From positions 43,346,001 through 43,410,000 of the forward strand of contig NC_083379.1 of NCBI RefSeq assembly GCF_031755915.1: a stretch of DNA of 64,000 nucleotides, given 5' to 3'. The position numbers and the translations under genes are program-made. The first letter of the stretch is position 1; every line of letters begins with the position of its first letter. This DNA is from Ziziphus jujuba. Taxonomy: Eukaryota > Streptophyta > Magnoliopsida > Rosales > Rhamnaceae. Below, piece by piece: positions 25,853-37,992 of this stretch. The notes below the pieces were generated by a model. It was not told the origin of the DNA and did not search any database. It was given only the letters and a program-made list of their open reading frames with translations.

Positions 25853-26628
25853 GTTTGCATATGGTAAAGTCCAATAAACTATTTAGTGGTTTTGTCGACA
25901 CTTCGGTTTGAAAATTTTGGATAAGATGAAGATGAACTGTTAATGATTTTCTATGTATGCTTTAAACATGCCAATAGTGTATTGGAGCATTTTGGTGAAA
26001 TGAAACTTGAAAAATTTGCTTGTCTTGCTGATTTATTCTATGGTCAGCTTATTTGCAGATTTTATGTGGGTTTGGATGAGACATGCTGTCTTACTTCTGT
26101 GTAGGGTTTAAAAAAACCTTTTTATTTTGAGATTCAAATTGGGACTGCATAATTAGAATTTTGTATGGCTTTGTTCCAATGCCTTGGGCTGACAAAGTTA
26201 AATGGGTTGCAGTGATGTGGAAAATTGACCCCTAATTTATCGCTACAAGTTATCTTCCTGATGATAGAAGTTGTGTACTTTGTCTTCTTGTTATCAATTC
26301 CTTTTCAGTTGTAAATTTCTCTTACTACATAATTTTAGGTATCTAAATGCATGCAGCCATATGATTGTTAATGTCCTTTGGACATCTTTCCACATTGGCT
26401 ATCATTATTTGGTATGTGAACTTTATGCCAGTTAATGCTTGCGGTGTTATGTCTATTGTATCTTTTCTTTCCTCTGCATTTCCTGGGTGTTTTTGGGGTA
26501 AAAGGGAATCATCTTCCTCCTTGTTCTGAGTATTATATATCACCTCCTTTCTTTTCTTTACTTAAATAAAATGATTGGTATTTGTTTGTTCAAACTTATG
26601 AATGGACTCCTGTTTGGTATTCTTTCAG

Positions 26629-26895
26629 AACAATCTTGATGAACTTTTCATGCTCATGCACTTCCTTGATGCTGGGAAGGTTGGTATCTTAAACATCTAA
26701 TGCAATGGCAGATATTTTAAGTTACCTTAAAATGGGTATCAAAGTTGATGTTTATAAATTCCCACATTCAGTAATTGATATTTATGCCTTGCAGTTTGGA
26801 AGTCTGGAGGAGTTTCAGGAAGAATTTAAGGATATCAATCAAGAGGAGCAGATATCTAGACTTCATAAAATGTTGGCGCCCCATCTTCTCAGAAG
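26629..26895 (+). pseudogene. Captured fragment of a PICKLE/CHD3 chromatin remodeller
   Basis: Two exons with their intron are present: 26629-26679 encodes NNLDELFMLMHFLDAGK and 26795-26895 encodes FGSLEEFQEEFKDINQEEQ, then a block ending MLAPHLLR. The intron runs 26680-26794 with gt and ag intact. This is the SNF2 ATPase segment that follows the LTGTPLQ motif in plant CHD3 proteins of the PICKLE type. The parent is a nuclear nucleosome remodeller of more than 1,300 residues, so this is about 50 residues and cannot be functional alone. The donor after the second exon reads AGAAG/tatcaa and seems to have lost a G. It lies in sense orientation inside MULE 1 and is best read as transduplicated host DNA. 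Confidence 0.82.
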
Positions 26896-29456
26896 TATCA
26901 ATCTTAGACCTTTTTCAAATGCAAATTTTTTTCTTCAGTTAATTTTTAGGTTTTATTTAATTACTGTTTGGTATTTTAGTTGTCTTGATTAGTTTATTCT
27001 TTGTGTTGGCTTTGTTTCTTGAATTCCATTGTTGTTTATAACTTCTTTTATTATTCTTATGATGTCTGAAGTCTAAACTTGTTTCCAAATTTTGGAAGAA
27101 ATGGTTTTGAAAATTTTCCCTGTACAGTCTTTGAATTTTGTGATCTCTTTTAAGTTGGTAAAAGAATAATAGATCCCTTATATAAAGTTTTTAGTGTCTT
27201 GGCATAAAACTTGGTACTCAAATTTACTTAACCAATCTATGCCTGCGTGATTTTTTAGCACTGACATTTTTTGTCGAAGGGTTATTTTATTTTACTTGGA
27301 CACAGCTATTCTCAGTTTTTCAATTCTTATTTTGTTTTTCCCTGGTTCCTTTATCTCTGCATTTATTCAGTGGACTAAATCTGCATTGTATGTGCATACA
27401 GGTCCCATTTGGGACCCATTCATGCATTCTGGAGGGTTTCAATGCCAATTGTTGGAAATGTAGTTTGGGGTCTATGATTTGACTGGAAAACTATCTTGAT
27501 TGTTGTTACCATCGATTTATGTGAAATTGAGATTTTTCCTTTTTTGAAATCCTATGTGAAAGTGAGGTTGATGATTATGATTTTAATGACAGTGCTTATC
27601 TTATAAATATTCGTTCTTTTTATTAGCATGGACCACTGTATGTGCTGACCAGATTACATCTTTCCACTTTATTAGCTTATTAACTACCATTATTTGAGCA
27701 TGCAACACAAATAAGTGTTCCTATTACTTGAACAATTTTGGTTGATTTGTGTTGAGAATTTGAACTTCAATCAAATTAGTTATGATCATTGTTGCAGTCA
27801 AGTTTTGATGGAGTCTCTCATTTCTAAGTTCATTGTACATGTCATGGTTTTTAAAGGTGTAGAAGCTAGATGATATTTTGAAAATCAATCTCCTTTCACT
27901 TTCAAGTTTGAGAGAAGAAAAAAAATTATTGCTTCCATTTTGTTGGTACAAATCAATATCACTCTTTGTTGGCTTCTCTATCCGATGGGAACCTTGCATG
28001 TGGTTTTAGATGGGTGTTTGGTGAGATGTCATTGTTGAGTTTTGAAGCTTTTTAAGTGTGGATTTCTTGCATTTCAGCTTGAACAGATTTGGCAAGTAAA
28101 CTTCTCTTCCTCTTTTATCTTCTGATGATGAAACTAGCTTTCTAGTCAAATTTTATGAGGTGTGGAGTTTAATTTTTTTATTTTTATTTTTTGGGTAGAA
28201 ATAACATGAACATCTAGAGCAACTAGTCCATGCCATATACGTGTGCTTTAAACCTGCATTACTAAATTAAAGCCTTGTTTTCAGTTCTTAGGCTATGTGC
28301 TCAGTTCTTTATTGTGAAGCTGTAATTATAACAATATTTGTTTTCATGGACAATGTGATGCCATGAGAGGGAGCCTTCAATCTCAACCACCCCAAATCAG
28401 TTTATCAAGTAATTTTTTATTCCAATGGTTAACTATGGAAGTCTTCGTTTCTATTTGGTTACAGGACATTGCCCGCTAAAGGATAGAACCAAGTGTCACT
28501 AAATGGTTAATTTGAATCATAGGATTTATCACAAATTGAAATCGCATACCACATCTCATGCAATGATGGGCTAATATCTTTGCTGATATGGAGTGTTTTG
28601 ACTTGAGTGAATTGATTAGGCAACCAGAACAGAGATTTTAACTGGAGTGTTAGTTGTTTTTCTTGGTTTTCATGTTGAGATCTGGCTTATGACTGGTTAG
28701 ACATACCTAATTGTATGGATTATATTTGTTTAAAAGGGTTTATGCTTCTTGTGGTTTTTTTCTGTTGGTGGAAAATTTCCAAATTTCTCATATGCTCTTG
28801 TTCATATGCACATCTTACACATATAATATGCTAAATTTGATTGTTGCATGGTTACTAATATTGATTTTCTATTTCTTTCAGCATTGGAGGAGCAACTGAT
28901 GGACTGAGCAGAAAATTGAAGCACAAAATTTGCGATCGTGGAGTTACAAGTGTAAGCTGATAAAATTACACATACACTCACAGAGATAGATAAAGAGAGA
29001 GAGAGAGATATATAAATAGATAGAGAAGCATTGGTGGTGGTTTGTCCCCCATTAATGTAAGTTGCTTCTCTGTACAACATAGAAAATATTTTGCAAACTA
29101 ATTTCGCTTTAATGTAACGAACTTATCTGAAAACCTTTAGTTGTGCTGTATTGAATGAGTTTTACAATTTTGAACCTTGTCATTATGCGTTATGCTTATA
29201 ATATTATGTTATTTGGTGTGATAGAAATGTTTGTGTTGCATGGTTAGAATGTGAAATGTGAAATTAAAACTATTGTGAAGTTGTGTTTTTGTTTGAATTT
29301 CATGGGAGGTTTGAATGTGAAACCATAATATATCTATAGGTTATCCTTAGGAAGCAATGTATAATGTACACTACTAATGTATAATGTATTATGCGCTGGT
29401 TTGAAAATATTCTTTAGCCATTTTCATTATATTGTTGCACAAATCCCGTTAGGTGT
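26896..29456. other. Unidentified DNA inside MULE 1
   Basis: AT-rich, intron-like sequence with no long open frame. At 28881 an acceptor-like ttctttcag precedes a short exon-like piece (CATTGGAGGAGCAACTG), and a GA microsatellite follows at 28990-29012. It may be further captured host gene sequence, but I cannot name a source. Confidence 0.4.
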
Positions 29457-29483
29457 ATGTTATTTTGGTTCTGGAAAATTTTT

Positions 29484-29625
29484 CACCCCGAGGAAAATAT
29501 TTTCTCTTTTTTTCCTCCTAGAGGAAAATTTTTCCTCGAGGCGGAAAATGTTTTCCTCCTGGAGGAAATGTTTTCCTCCAGGCGGAAAATTTTTTCCTCC
29601 AGGCGGAAAAATTGTCCTTCAGGCT
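29484..29625. repeat. GGAGGAAA/TTTCCTCC repeat cluster, upstream of the Ulp1 gene
   Basis: About 140 bp made mostly of alternating TTTTCCTCC and GGCGGAAAA blocks in both orientations, capable of pairing into short hairpins. Similar clusters lie at 33075-33330 and 36410-36600, and again in MULE 2. Confidence 0.8.
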
Positions 29626-29691
29626 TTTCTCGTGTCGAAAAAAACGTTTCCTCCATCTGTTATGTTTTGTTGTATTTGATTTGCAGACAAA

Positions 29692-32600
29692 TGGATTCAG
29701 ATTACCAACGAAGGTTTTGGGACTCGGAGATATCGAGGGCAAAGGTTAATTGTAGATCGAACTTCTGGAAAGCCGTGTCGGATATTAAGTTCAAGCTGAC
29801 TCCAGCCCAAATAAAGAAGTTTGAGGATAGCTGTTTTGGCCACTTTTTGAAGGCCAACGAGATACAATTTAGTGGCCACATCGTCAACAGCATGCTGTAT
29901 AGGCAGTGTGTTTGCGACGACAAGGACTCTATGGTATTCAATTTTGGAGGGCGTGGTTCTAGATTTACACAGAGAGACTTCACCATAATTACAGGTCTAC
30001 GGTTTGGTTACGAACCCAATAGGCAGGTTAACATCTCTACTCGTATTAGTGACACATATTTTGGCGGAAAGCGAAAGGTCACTAATTCGGAGATAACCGA
30101 AGCTTTCATGACTGCACAGTGTCAAGACAATGATGAAGCCGACGATGATAGATTGAAGTTGGATTTATTATATTTCCTAGAGACGGTTCTTCTAGGCAAA
30201 GAAAGCATGGTCATCGCACCTCATAATCACTTGGAGATGGTGGACGATTTAGAGTACTTCAATAACTATCCATGGGGTACTTTATCGTATACTACCACCA
30301 TTAGATCGTTGAAGAGTGCTTTTGAGCATAGAGAGTCCATGGCTTTAAACAAGTCAAAGAGTTATAGTCTTTGTGGGTTTCCTTTGGCATTCATGGTAAG
30401 TTTGTTACACTATTATTTAAAGTTTGTTACACTTGTATTTATAGTGTGTATTTCGTTACTTATTCATTACTAATTAATTGTTTGACAGATTTGGGGTTTT
30501 GAGACAATTCCTTCGTTGAGTCAAGCATTCGGAAAGAAGTTGCCGGACATGGCATTCCCTCGAATTCTTAATTGGCATTTTTCACAAGTGCCAAGATTTG
30601 AGAAGGCCACTGAAGTCTTCGATCATCGTGATGTAAGTCTATGAGTTCTTCCACTTATATGTACAAATATATATATATATATATACATTCCAACATAATA
30701 ATATTATTTATACACTTTTGCAGTATTTGTATGAATATTAGTATTACTTGCTAATCACTTGATTATAATCCCTTTTGTCTTTTGCAGTATCCTGTTCATG
30801 GCTTAATGAATGTGACTGAAGTTGAGCATGCATATATCGGCAACTTGGCATGGGATGTACATCATGACAGTACTCCATACAATGTTGCACCTGTTGTTTG
30901 AGACAAGCCACCACAGGCAAGTCATGATGAAAAAGATGAAGGTATTCCACTTACAAGAAGTGGAATAAGTAAGAAACGGAAAGAGGCGTCTGTGGAAATT
31001 ATGGGAAAAGGAGGGAGGCGGCGAATGGGACATAAGCCGACAGACCAGCCTTCTTCATCGACTGCAGGAGTTGCTGCTCATGTTCATGTTGAACCATCGA
31101 CTCCATCCCAACCTCCAACGACTCCATCCCATGATGAGGTTTGAATAAATTGTATGAATGTTTATCTTTTTTTCATTATTGCAAGTATTAATAATTATTA
31201 TTTCTTTTAGGTACCTTTGAGAGAGAGATTAACAATCCTTGAAGGTGAAGTGGCTAGTGTACGGCAAGACATTAAGGATTTACGAATCGCCATGCTTAGA
31301 GAGTTTGCAAGTTTGGACACCAAGCTTGATAAGTTAATGAAGCACCAAGGAGTGGGAGTTAGTGCTGACGGGTTGGGAGATGGGATGGACATTGAAGGGG
31401 ATGAAAATAAAGAAGAGTATGGTCCCGATGCGACCCCCGTTGATAGACAGTCACAGCCATATGTTGTAGACGATGCAGGACCAAGTGTTACGATTATCGA
31501 GAAAGTGTCTCCATCAAAGTTTTCTGCCGGGAGACGTGCAAGAAAGGTAGCAGCTGCTAAGCAAAACATAGATATTGGGAGGAGGGATAGGAAGGCGGCA
31601 GCAGCTATTACAACTCCTTATAGTGTCGGAGGCTTGCGGAAAAAACTACAGCGCACTTTACCCGGTGCATCTTCTACTTTGAAGTTCGACCCATACAAAC
31701 CAGTACCCACGCGACTTGTAAAAAATTTTGACAAAGTTATGAAGTCTGGTTGGGCAGCAAAGGTTGATATGGACATTTTGACTACGGGTAAAGACTTTTT
31801 CTAGTTGCTTATAAACAGTGAGAAGTGGCTGAATCACGATGTAAGTATTTTTCGATCAAGATTTTTATTTTATAATTTGATAAATTCCATAGATAGTTGT
31901 TCAACTGCATGGATGTAATTTAAAATTAACTCGTCTTTCAATGCAGCATATGGAAGTCCTGCCTTACCTATTTCGTGTACGTGCCAATCAATTTCCTGAT
32001 ATTTTTGATCCTAGTTTTGAGGTGCTAGATGGAGGATTTTGGGTAAGTAACGGCCAGGTGTCCTATATGTGGCTATTGTGATTTTAGATAACTAATAAAT
32101 TATTTTGTTGTAGGTATACATTGAGCAATGTCATGGAAAGTTCATCGAAAATCCATCTAAGTTCCAATTCTCATACGCAATGCAAGAATATGTGCTGGGG
32201 ATTCGAATGAAGGAGTTCAAGCCATGGAAATACGTAAATCATGTAATATATACATGTCCAAATTGTGTAATGTTAACTATTCATTTATTCATGTGCCTTC
32301 CTTTATTTATTGTGCTAACTGAAATTCTGTAATGTATTGACAGTTGTTGATTCCACTAAACAAGCGCAACATACATTGGGTGGTAGGGCACGTGGACTTG
32401 AAAGAGCGTCGCATGACTGTATATGATTCAGATAAGGCTGGTAACCGATACAAGGGACAAATTTATTTCCAGAAATTATGCATAATGTTACCATATTTAC
32501 TGCGGTCTGCATCCTTTTATGAGCAGCGGCCGGATCTTGTAGACTCCGTTGACGAGTTTACATGTGAATTGGCACAAAATACCCCTCAGCAAAGTAACGG

Positions 32601-32841
32601 GTAAAACCCCTTAATACTTACATGTTTGTTGAATAAATATTAACTATTGAATATGGTTCTAATAATACTAATATATGTTATAATAATTGTTTGTTTTTGT
32701 AGTGGTGACTGTGGCATATTTACACTCAAGACCATCGAATTTTTACGTGCTAGATTACCATTGACATTCACACAAGATAACATGGAGTTCTTTAGGAAGA
32801 AATATGCATATGAGGCTTACAACAAAGAACTTAGCATATGA
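29692..32841 (+). pseudogene. DUF1985-Ulp1 (C48) protease-like gene of MULE 1, with nonsense codons
   Basis: Eight exons can be read: 29692-30395, 30489-30632, 30788-31138, 31211-31840, 31947-32042, 32114-32242, 32344-32600 and 32703-32841. The N-terminal part (residues about 20-240) has the DUF1985 pattern (FGHFLKANEIQFSGHIVNSM, FTQRDFTIITGLRFG). The C-terminal part is the Ulp1 cysteine-protease fold with catalytic His in NIHWVVGH, Asp in VYDSD and Cys in GDCGIF. These proteases cleave SUMO conjugates; the transposon versions have no proven substrate. Two in-frame stops interrupt the frame: TGA at 30899-30901 (after VAPVV) and TAG at 31802-31804 (after GKDFF). The middle region is charged and may be a coiled coil (LRERLTILEGEVASVRQD). 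Splice sites are otherwise canonical. Confidence 0.8.
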
Positions 32842-33074
32842 GCTGAGTGGTGATGCTTTTTTCTTTCCTTTTGTCATGTTTATAGATGCATATTATTTAT
32901 TATATTTGACTTTTAATTGTAAATATAATGGTGGCTTATAATGTTCATTTAACAAAGATAACAATGTGGTATTGATGTAAGGATAAGTAATTGACCTTAT
33001 AGGAAATGTGCCATGTTTATTTATTAGAATTCCGTTATGCACAAACGCCTTAAGAGCTCAATTGCAAATTTTAA

Positions 33075-33330
33075 AAAAATTTCCGCTTGTCGGAAATATT
33101 TCCTACAGGCGGAAAAATTTTTCTACTGGAGGAAAAATGGAGGAAAAACGTTCCTCCAGTTGGAAATCCCATATGAAGAAAAATTGAAGCCTCTGGATAA
33201 ATTTCCGCCAGGTGGAAAAATTTTCCTCCAAGCAGAAATAGTTTTCCTCCTGTTGGAAAACATTTCCTCCAAGTGGAAATTGTTGAATAATTTTTACTCC
33301 TATTAGAAACTAATTTCCTCCACTTGGAAA
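33075..33330. repeat. GGCGGAAA/TTTCCTCC repeat cluster, downstream of the Ulp1 gene
   Basis: Irregular repeats of TTTCCGCC, TTTCCTCC and their complements over about 250 bp. The same cluster occurs in MULE 2 at 44672-44930 with point differences. Confidence 0.8.
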
Positions 33331-33701
33331 ATCAATTTCTAATAGATTATATAAGTTAATAGTAGGGTAAAAAAAATTGGGAGTGGAGACAAATATTATA
33401 TAAGATGAAGATGGAATTAACAAAAAATGTAGTGACATTTAAAATCAATAACCATTTTAAATAAAAGAAAAATTGATATATGTTTGTTTTTATTTTCAAA
33501 ATCATTTGGACATTTCATAAAATGATATGTAAACTAAAGATTGAAAATCAATTCCAGAAAGCCTCTTTTCATTTAGGATTAAATTCAAAAAAAAAAAAAA
33601 AGATTGCTAATAAATCTTCCACCGTGGAGTAGAAAATATTATATCCAATATATGAAATAATTATCAAAACATATTAAACCATAACACTAAATTAAAACTT
33701 T

Positions 33702-36221
33702 CTAATTTGAAGCATAAGACAATGGATTCGTACATCTCTGCCTATAATGTCCAACACCACCGCATCGACTACATCTACGTCCAATAACATCTTCACCTTC
33801 GGATGGTATGCATTGCATCCTTGGTCTACCGGCTCGCCTACGTGTCCATCTTGGTGGAAGAACAATGCGACTTGCCACGTCATCCGGGACATGCCACTGT
33901 TTTTCATCTAACAAAGGATAAATGGACTCAGCATAAGCTGCACGATATGCATCCGCGGTGTAGTAATGAGAACACATGCCATAAGGAGCAATTTTTCGGT
34001 CTCTACAAGCGGCAATACAATGATCATAAGGATATTGATCAAAATCGAAGACTTTGCATGAGCATGTTTTTGATTGGAGATTAACTGTACCCCTCAAACT
34101 CCCACCTTCCACAAGAAATTCATGCATATTAATGGCTTTCACACGTAGTCCGATGGACTCCAAATTTCGTAATTTGAGTTGCTCTTCCATATGGTCAGTC
34201 ACAAGCTTTGTCAATTTTACACCTGCAATACGTCGCTCATAAAACCACCTTTGCAGTAAATCCCGTATGTGCTCTATTAATGCTACTATTGGCATCTCTC
34301 TAGCATCTAGCAGAATGCCATTCAAGCTTTCTGCAATATTGGTGGTCATGATAGTGTACCTTCTACATGGACAAAGAGAACGTGCCCACCTTGTAGGGTC
34401 ACATGATCGAATGTACTGGGCAGCCCTACCGTTTTTTGCCTCAATTTGCCCCATATAAAACTCAAAATCTTCAACCAAATATGCACTAGCTGCGAGCATG
34501 AAACATTGTATTATTGATTCATCTTTCGCATGTCCATTTGCTTTAATATTTCTGCTTATATGGTACGTGCACAACGCATGGTATGCATTGGGAAAAACTT
34601 TGCGTAATGCCCTTTCAATAGCGGGGTGTCTATCACTCACAAACACCAAATCTGGAAAATCTCCGATGGCATCCTTCAGGTTTTGGAAAAACCATGTATA
34701 TGCTTGCTCGTTCTCTCCATCTCCAATGCCGAAAGCCAAAGGATATATTTGCTTATTGCCATCCATGCCCGATGCAATATACATGTACCCTTTGTATTTC
34801 CCTTTCAATGTAGTTGCATCAACAGCTAATACGGGTCTTATGTGGGATTTAAATCCCCTAATGCTTGCGCCAATCGCCATAAAGAAATATACAAAATTGT
34901 TATTATCGTCTGTTTTGATACGTGTAACAGTCCCAGGGTTCTTCGACACTAACTCATAACAGTAGGCAGGTAACTTAGCAAAATTCTCCTTTGGAGATCC
35001 CCTAACACTGTTAAGTGCATATTCTTTACCTCTCCATGCTTTGTTGTAACTTATATTCACCCCATATTTCTGCAAAAAATCATGTTGAATTTCTTTGGGT
35101 TTGTAAACACGTGCAATACCTTCATATTTAGATTTGATACATTGCCCGATAACCCGGCTACTGGCTTGCTTGTGTTCTCGATGCACGATATCTAACGAGC
35201 AATTGTGTACATTATCAAAAATTCTCACAACAAATATTTCTCCATTTTTAAATGTGGTTGCATGTAGTCGCCATTTACAAGTATTTTCCAATCATACAAC
35301 CTCATACCGTTGTGTAGTTGACCGTGTCACCTTGAACTCCTTATTTTCTCGCATGCAATAGATACTCAGTTTATTCTGTAGGTCACGTTTGTTGCGAAAT
35401 AATTATCCAACTACTATGCTCTCACAGCCAGTGAACTTTGACGAAAATATGGCCATAGAACCACTTCTGTTGCTCGATGATATGTGGTCACTTGTAGCAC
35501 GATGAACCCTAACATCATCAACTCCTTCATTGTTCATTTCAAGATGCATATCATTATCATTGTCCGGCAACTCATGATCAAAATCTACATCATTATGATC
35601 AACATCATCCCCTGCTGCATTGTAATTCTCATCATGATCAATATGATGCAACTGCTCATACTCCTCGTCGTTAGGAAACCGTTCAGCATAGTCACCTCCA
35701 ACATCAACTCCTTCGTGAATGTTAAATGATGTCCAGGCCCCACGAACATCAACTTGATCTCTAAACTGAGTTTCTTGAACCATAATTTCCTGAGATGTAG
35801 CCTGAATAGGTTCAGTACCGGAAGCTTGTGGTAGACGAGCGCCAATTGGAGGACAAGAAAAAGAATGAAGATTACTCCCACTATCCGAAGCAAATGCTGT
35901 TTGATGAACATTTCTACATGCATGTTCAACTTTCGAAATCACCTCAACATACAATGGAGGCCGCATCATTGTCATCCCTCCATTCCTCACTTCTTGAAGA
36001 AAGCATTTCACATCCCTATCACATCGTATTTCTGTAGGATCCAACTTTTCTGCACATCGTCCATATATCCATTTTAGCTTTAGCAAATATTCATTTCGAT
36101 CTATCTCAATAGAATTGAAAATCTCATCCTCTAACTCTGATTTTGTGCATCTCTTGCCGACGGAAACCATTACATTTTTACCATTTCGATATTCCCAATC
36201 ACCACTATCATTTTGTACCAA
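33702..36221 (-). pseudogene. MURA-type MULE transposase, two in-frame stops
   Basis: One minus-strand frame runs from an ATG at 36221 to a stop at 33702, about 840 codons. It is cut by TAA near 35404 (after ESIVVG) and TGA near 35294 (before LENTCKWRL). Both halves share the same frame, so these are simple nonsense changes. Domains in order: an N-terminal MULE region rich in Asp and His; the MuDR zinc-binding WRLHATTF region; the MULE DDE core with first Asp in VLAVDATTLKG, second Asp in FVSDRHPAI, the CTYH motif and probable Glu in NIAESLNG; a SWIM finger (CSCKVFDF then DHCIAAC); and a CCHC knuckle (CSRCGGVGHYRQRC). The transposase would bind the terminal repeats and move the element. It is inactive as read here unless the stops are sequencing errors. 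Confidence 0.88.
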
Positions 36222-36409
36222 TATTCCATTGTATAAAACCGCAATTACAATGTCATCATCTTCTATTTTACTACAAAATTAAATGAATAACGTTAAACTA
36301 AATCAATAAATATATAAAATTTTGAATAATACTAAACAAACATATTAACTGTATTAAAAAAGTTGATTCTGTTTTTTTTTTTTTGGGCCAAATATAGCTT
36401 TTTCCTACT

Positions 36410-36600
36410 GGCGGAAAATTGGTGGAAAACTGGCAGAAAAATGGCGGAAAATTGGCGGAAAACTAGCGGAAAAACGGCGGAAAACTGGTGGAAAACTGGC
36501 GGAAAACTGGTGGAAAACTGGCGGAAAATTGGCGGAAAACTGGCGAAAAATTGGCGGAAATTTTGCGAAAACTGACAAACTAGAGGAAATTGGCGGAAAT
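36410..36600. repeat. 11-bp minisatellite (GGCGGAAAACT) in MULE 1
   Basis: About 13 head-to-tail units of GGCGGAAAACT with variants GGTGGAAAACT and GGCGGAAAATT, from 36410 to about 36562, then a degenerate tail to 36600. Long open frames here on both strands are a by-product of the repeat. MULE 2 has a contracted version at 45838-45950. Confidence 0.9.
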
Positions 36601-37042
36601 TCATCTTTTTCGCCAAATTTCCTCCGTTTTTACTGTTTTTCGCGATTTTTCAGTTTTACACAAAATTTTTCCCATTTTCCAACCATATGCCACCTAAGTA
36701 TCTTTAAAATCACATATAACATCTCATAAATTAATTTCTTGCATACCCATATCAAATAAAAAGCTTAAAAAACCCTAAACTAATAAAACTTACAAGAAAA
36801 AAGAGAAAGAGAAAAAACAAAAAAAACACATATTTTCTTACTTTCATCTAATAAGAAAAAAGATAAAATTTTTACCTGATTTTAGTTTGAGATATGAGAA
36901 AATACAAAAAAATGAGAGTGAGAGGCGATGAGATGCAAAGAGTTTAGAGAAACCCCACGAACGGCTGTGTAGAAACCCCACCCCCACGAACGGCTGTGTA
37001 GAGGAAGAAAGGAAAGGGTGTAAAAAAAACCTTTTGCGTAAT

Positions 37043-37156
37043 TTTCAATTTTATCAAGGGTATTTTTTTTCCAAGGTGGCTAGTTTTTTTTTAAAAAAAA
37101 ATTTTTGCAATTTTTCTAAAATGGAGTTGTAAGGTGGCTATTTATGGAAAAAACCC
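37043..37156 (-). repeat. Right terminal inverted repeat of MULE 1
   Basis: Reverse complement matches the left repeat at 25278-25392 and the repeats of MULE 2. The outer end reads AAAAAACCC at 37148-37156. Confidence 0.85.
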
Positions 37157-37209
37157 TTTCGAGTTCTTGCTAACTTCCTATTATGCCACTGTTCTAGCTC
37201 CTACCTATC

Positions 37210-37992
37210 GATATATATATATATATATATTTTTTTTTTTGAAATAAACCTACCTATCAATATATATCATCTATTTTTGTGCAACTCCCAATGGTAAAGG
37301 CACATGTACAAGGCCCATGGTGAGTTGCTCACACCACGTTCCCATATTATTCTATTCAATTTGTTTTTTGGTCAAATCAAAAATACTTTATTAAACAAAA
37401 GCAAAATTATGAAAGAATGTCTTAATGAATACGAGATATGTCTTAATGAATACGAGATCTTATCGGAATAATTTCCAAAATGTAAATCTAAAGAATAACA
37501 CTAGATAAAACAGAACCCAAAGGTCATCCTTGATCGACGCCTTTGAGATTTAGATTAAGTCCCAATGGTTTAGCTTTTGCAATTATTGTAGTGAATTTGT
37601 TTTAAGCATTTCAAAGTGTTTAAATACACTTTTATTTATTATCTATTTTGCATTTTAACTCCAAATTATTTTCCTTTAAGCAAGTAAAGAGTGCCATCCC
37701 TATGTCATGGGTTTCTTATTATTTGAATTTCAACCGCCTCGGTTATTTTATGATATACCATTGATAAAAAATATACATTGTCATTACTTCTCACGCAAAT
37801 TTTGTAATGGACCGAAGATTAACCAAAAAGATTATAACAGATAGAAATTAATTTTCCGTTGGTGAGAATATACAAAAAAGTTGTGTTAAATATAAATTAG
37901 TTTTTACATTGGTCATAGTCATACAACTTTGAATATAAATTGATTTTACATGGGTCAGGGTCATACGATAGTTCATCTCAATTCAATTCAGG
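37210..37992. other. Intergenic DNA within the inverted copy
   Basis: AT-rich, no coding sequence. Contains a TA microsatellite at about 37209-37230. Confidence 0.4.

Larger units (their letters stand above)
25278..37156. mobile_element. Mutator-like element 1 with Ulp1-like gene and captured host DNA
   Basis: An 11,879-bp element bounded by terminal inverted repeats of about 110 bp. Inside, from left to right: a 192-bp tandem duplication, two captured PICKLE exons, 2.5 kb of unidentified DNA, a GGAGGAAA repeat cluster, a DUF1985-Ulp1 gene (+), a second repeat cluster, a MURA-type transposase (-), an 11-bp minisatellite, and the right terminal repeat. The transposase/Ulp1 pairing matches the plant MULE group called Kaonashi, which carries Ulp1-like genes. 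Both genes have nonsense codons, so this copy is probably not autonomous now. I find no matching 9-bp target duplication at the ends, so the flanks may have been rearranged after insertion. Confidence 0.85.

Noticed and set aside
29692..32841. Viral or retrotransposon origin for the protease-like gene
   Set aside because: The fold is Ulp1/C48 with DUF1985, spliced, next to a MULE transposase; no reverse transcriptase, integrase or capsid was seen.
29484..33330. GGAGGAAA clusters as a CRISPR array
   Set aside because: No regular spacing of unique spacers, and the DNA is a plant transposon.
33803..35361. Plus-strand frames opposite the transposase
   Set aside because: They are shadows of the minus-strand transposase, which has full domain structure.
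36332..36616. Long open frames on both strands in the GGCGGAAAACT region, giving repeated peptides
   Set aside because: They are a side effect of an 11-bp repeat that lacks stop codons; no domain and no start context.
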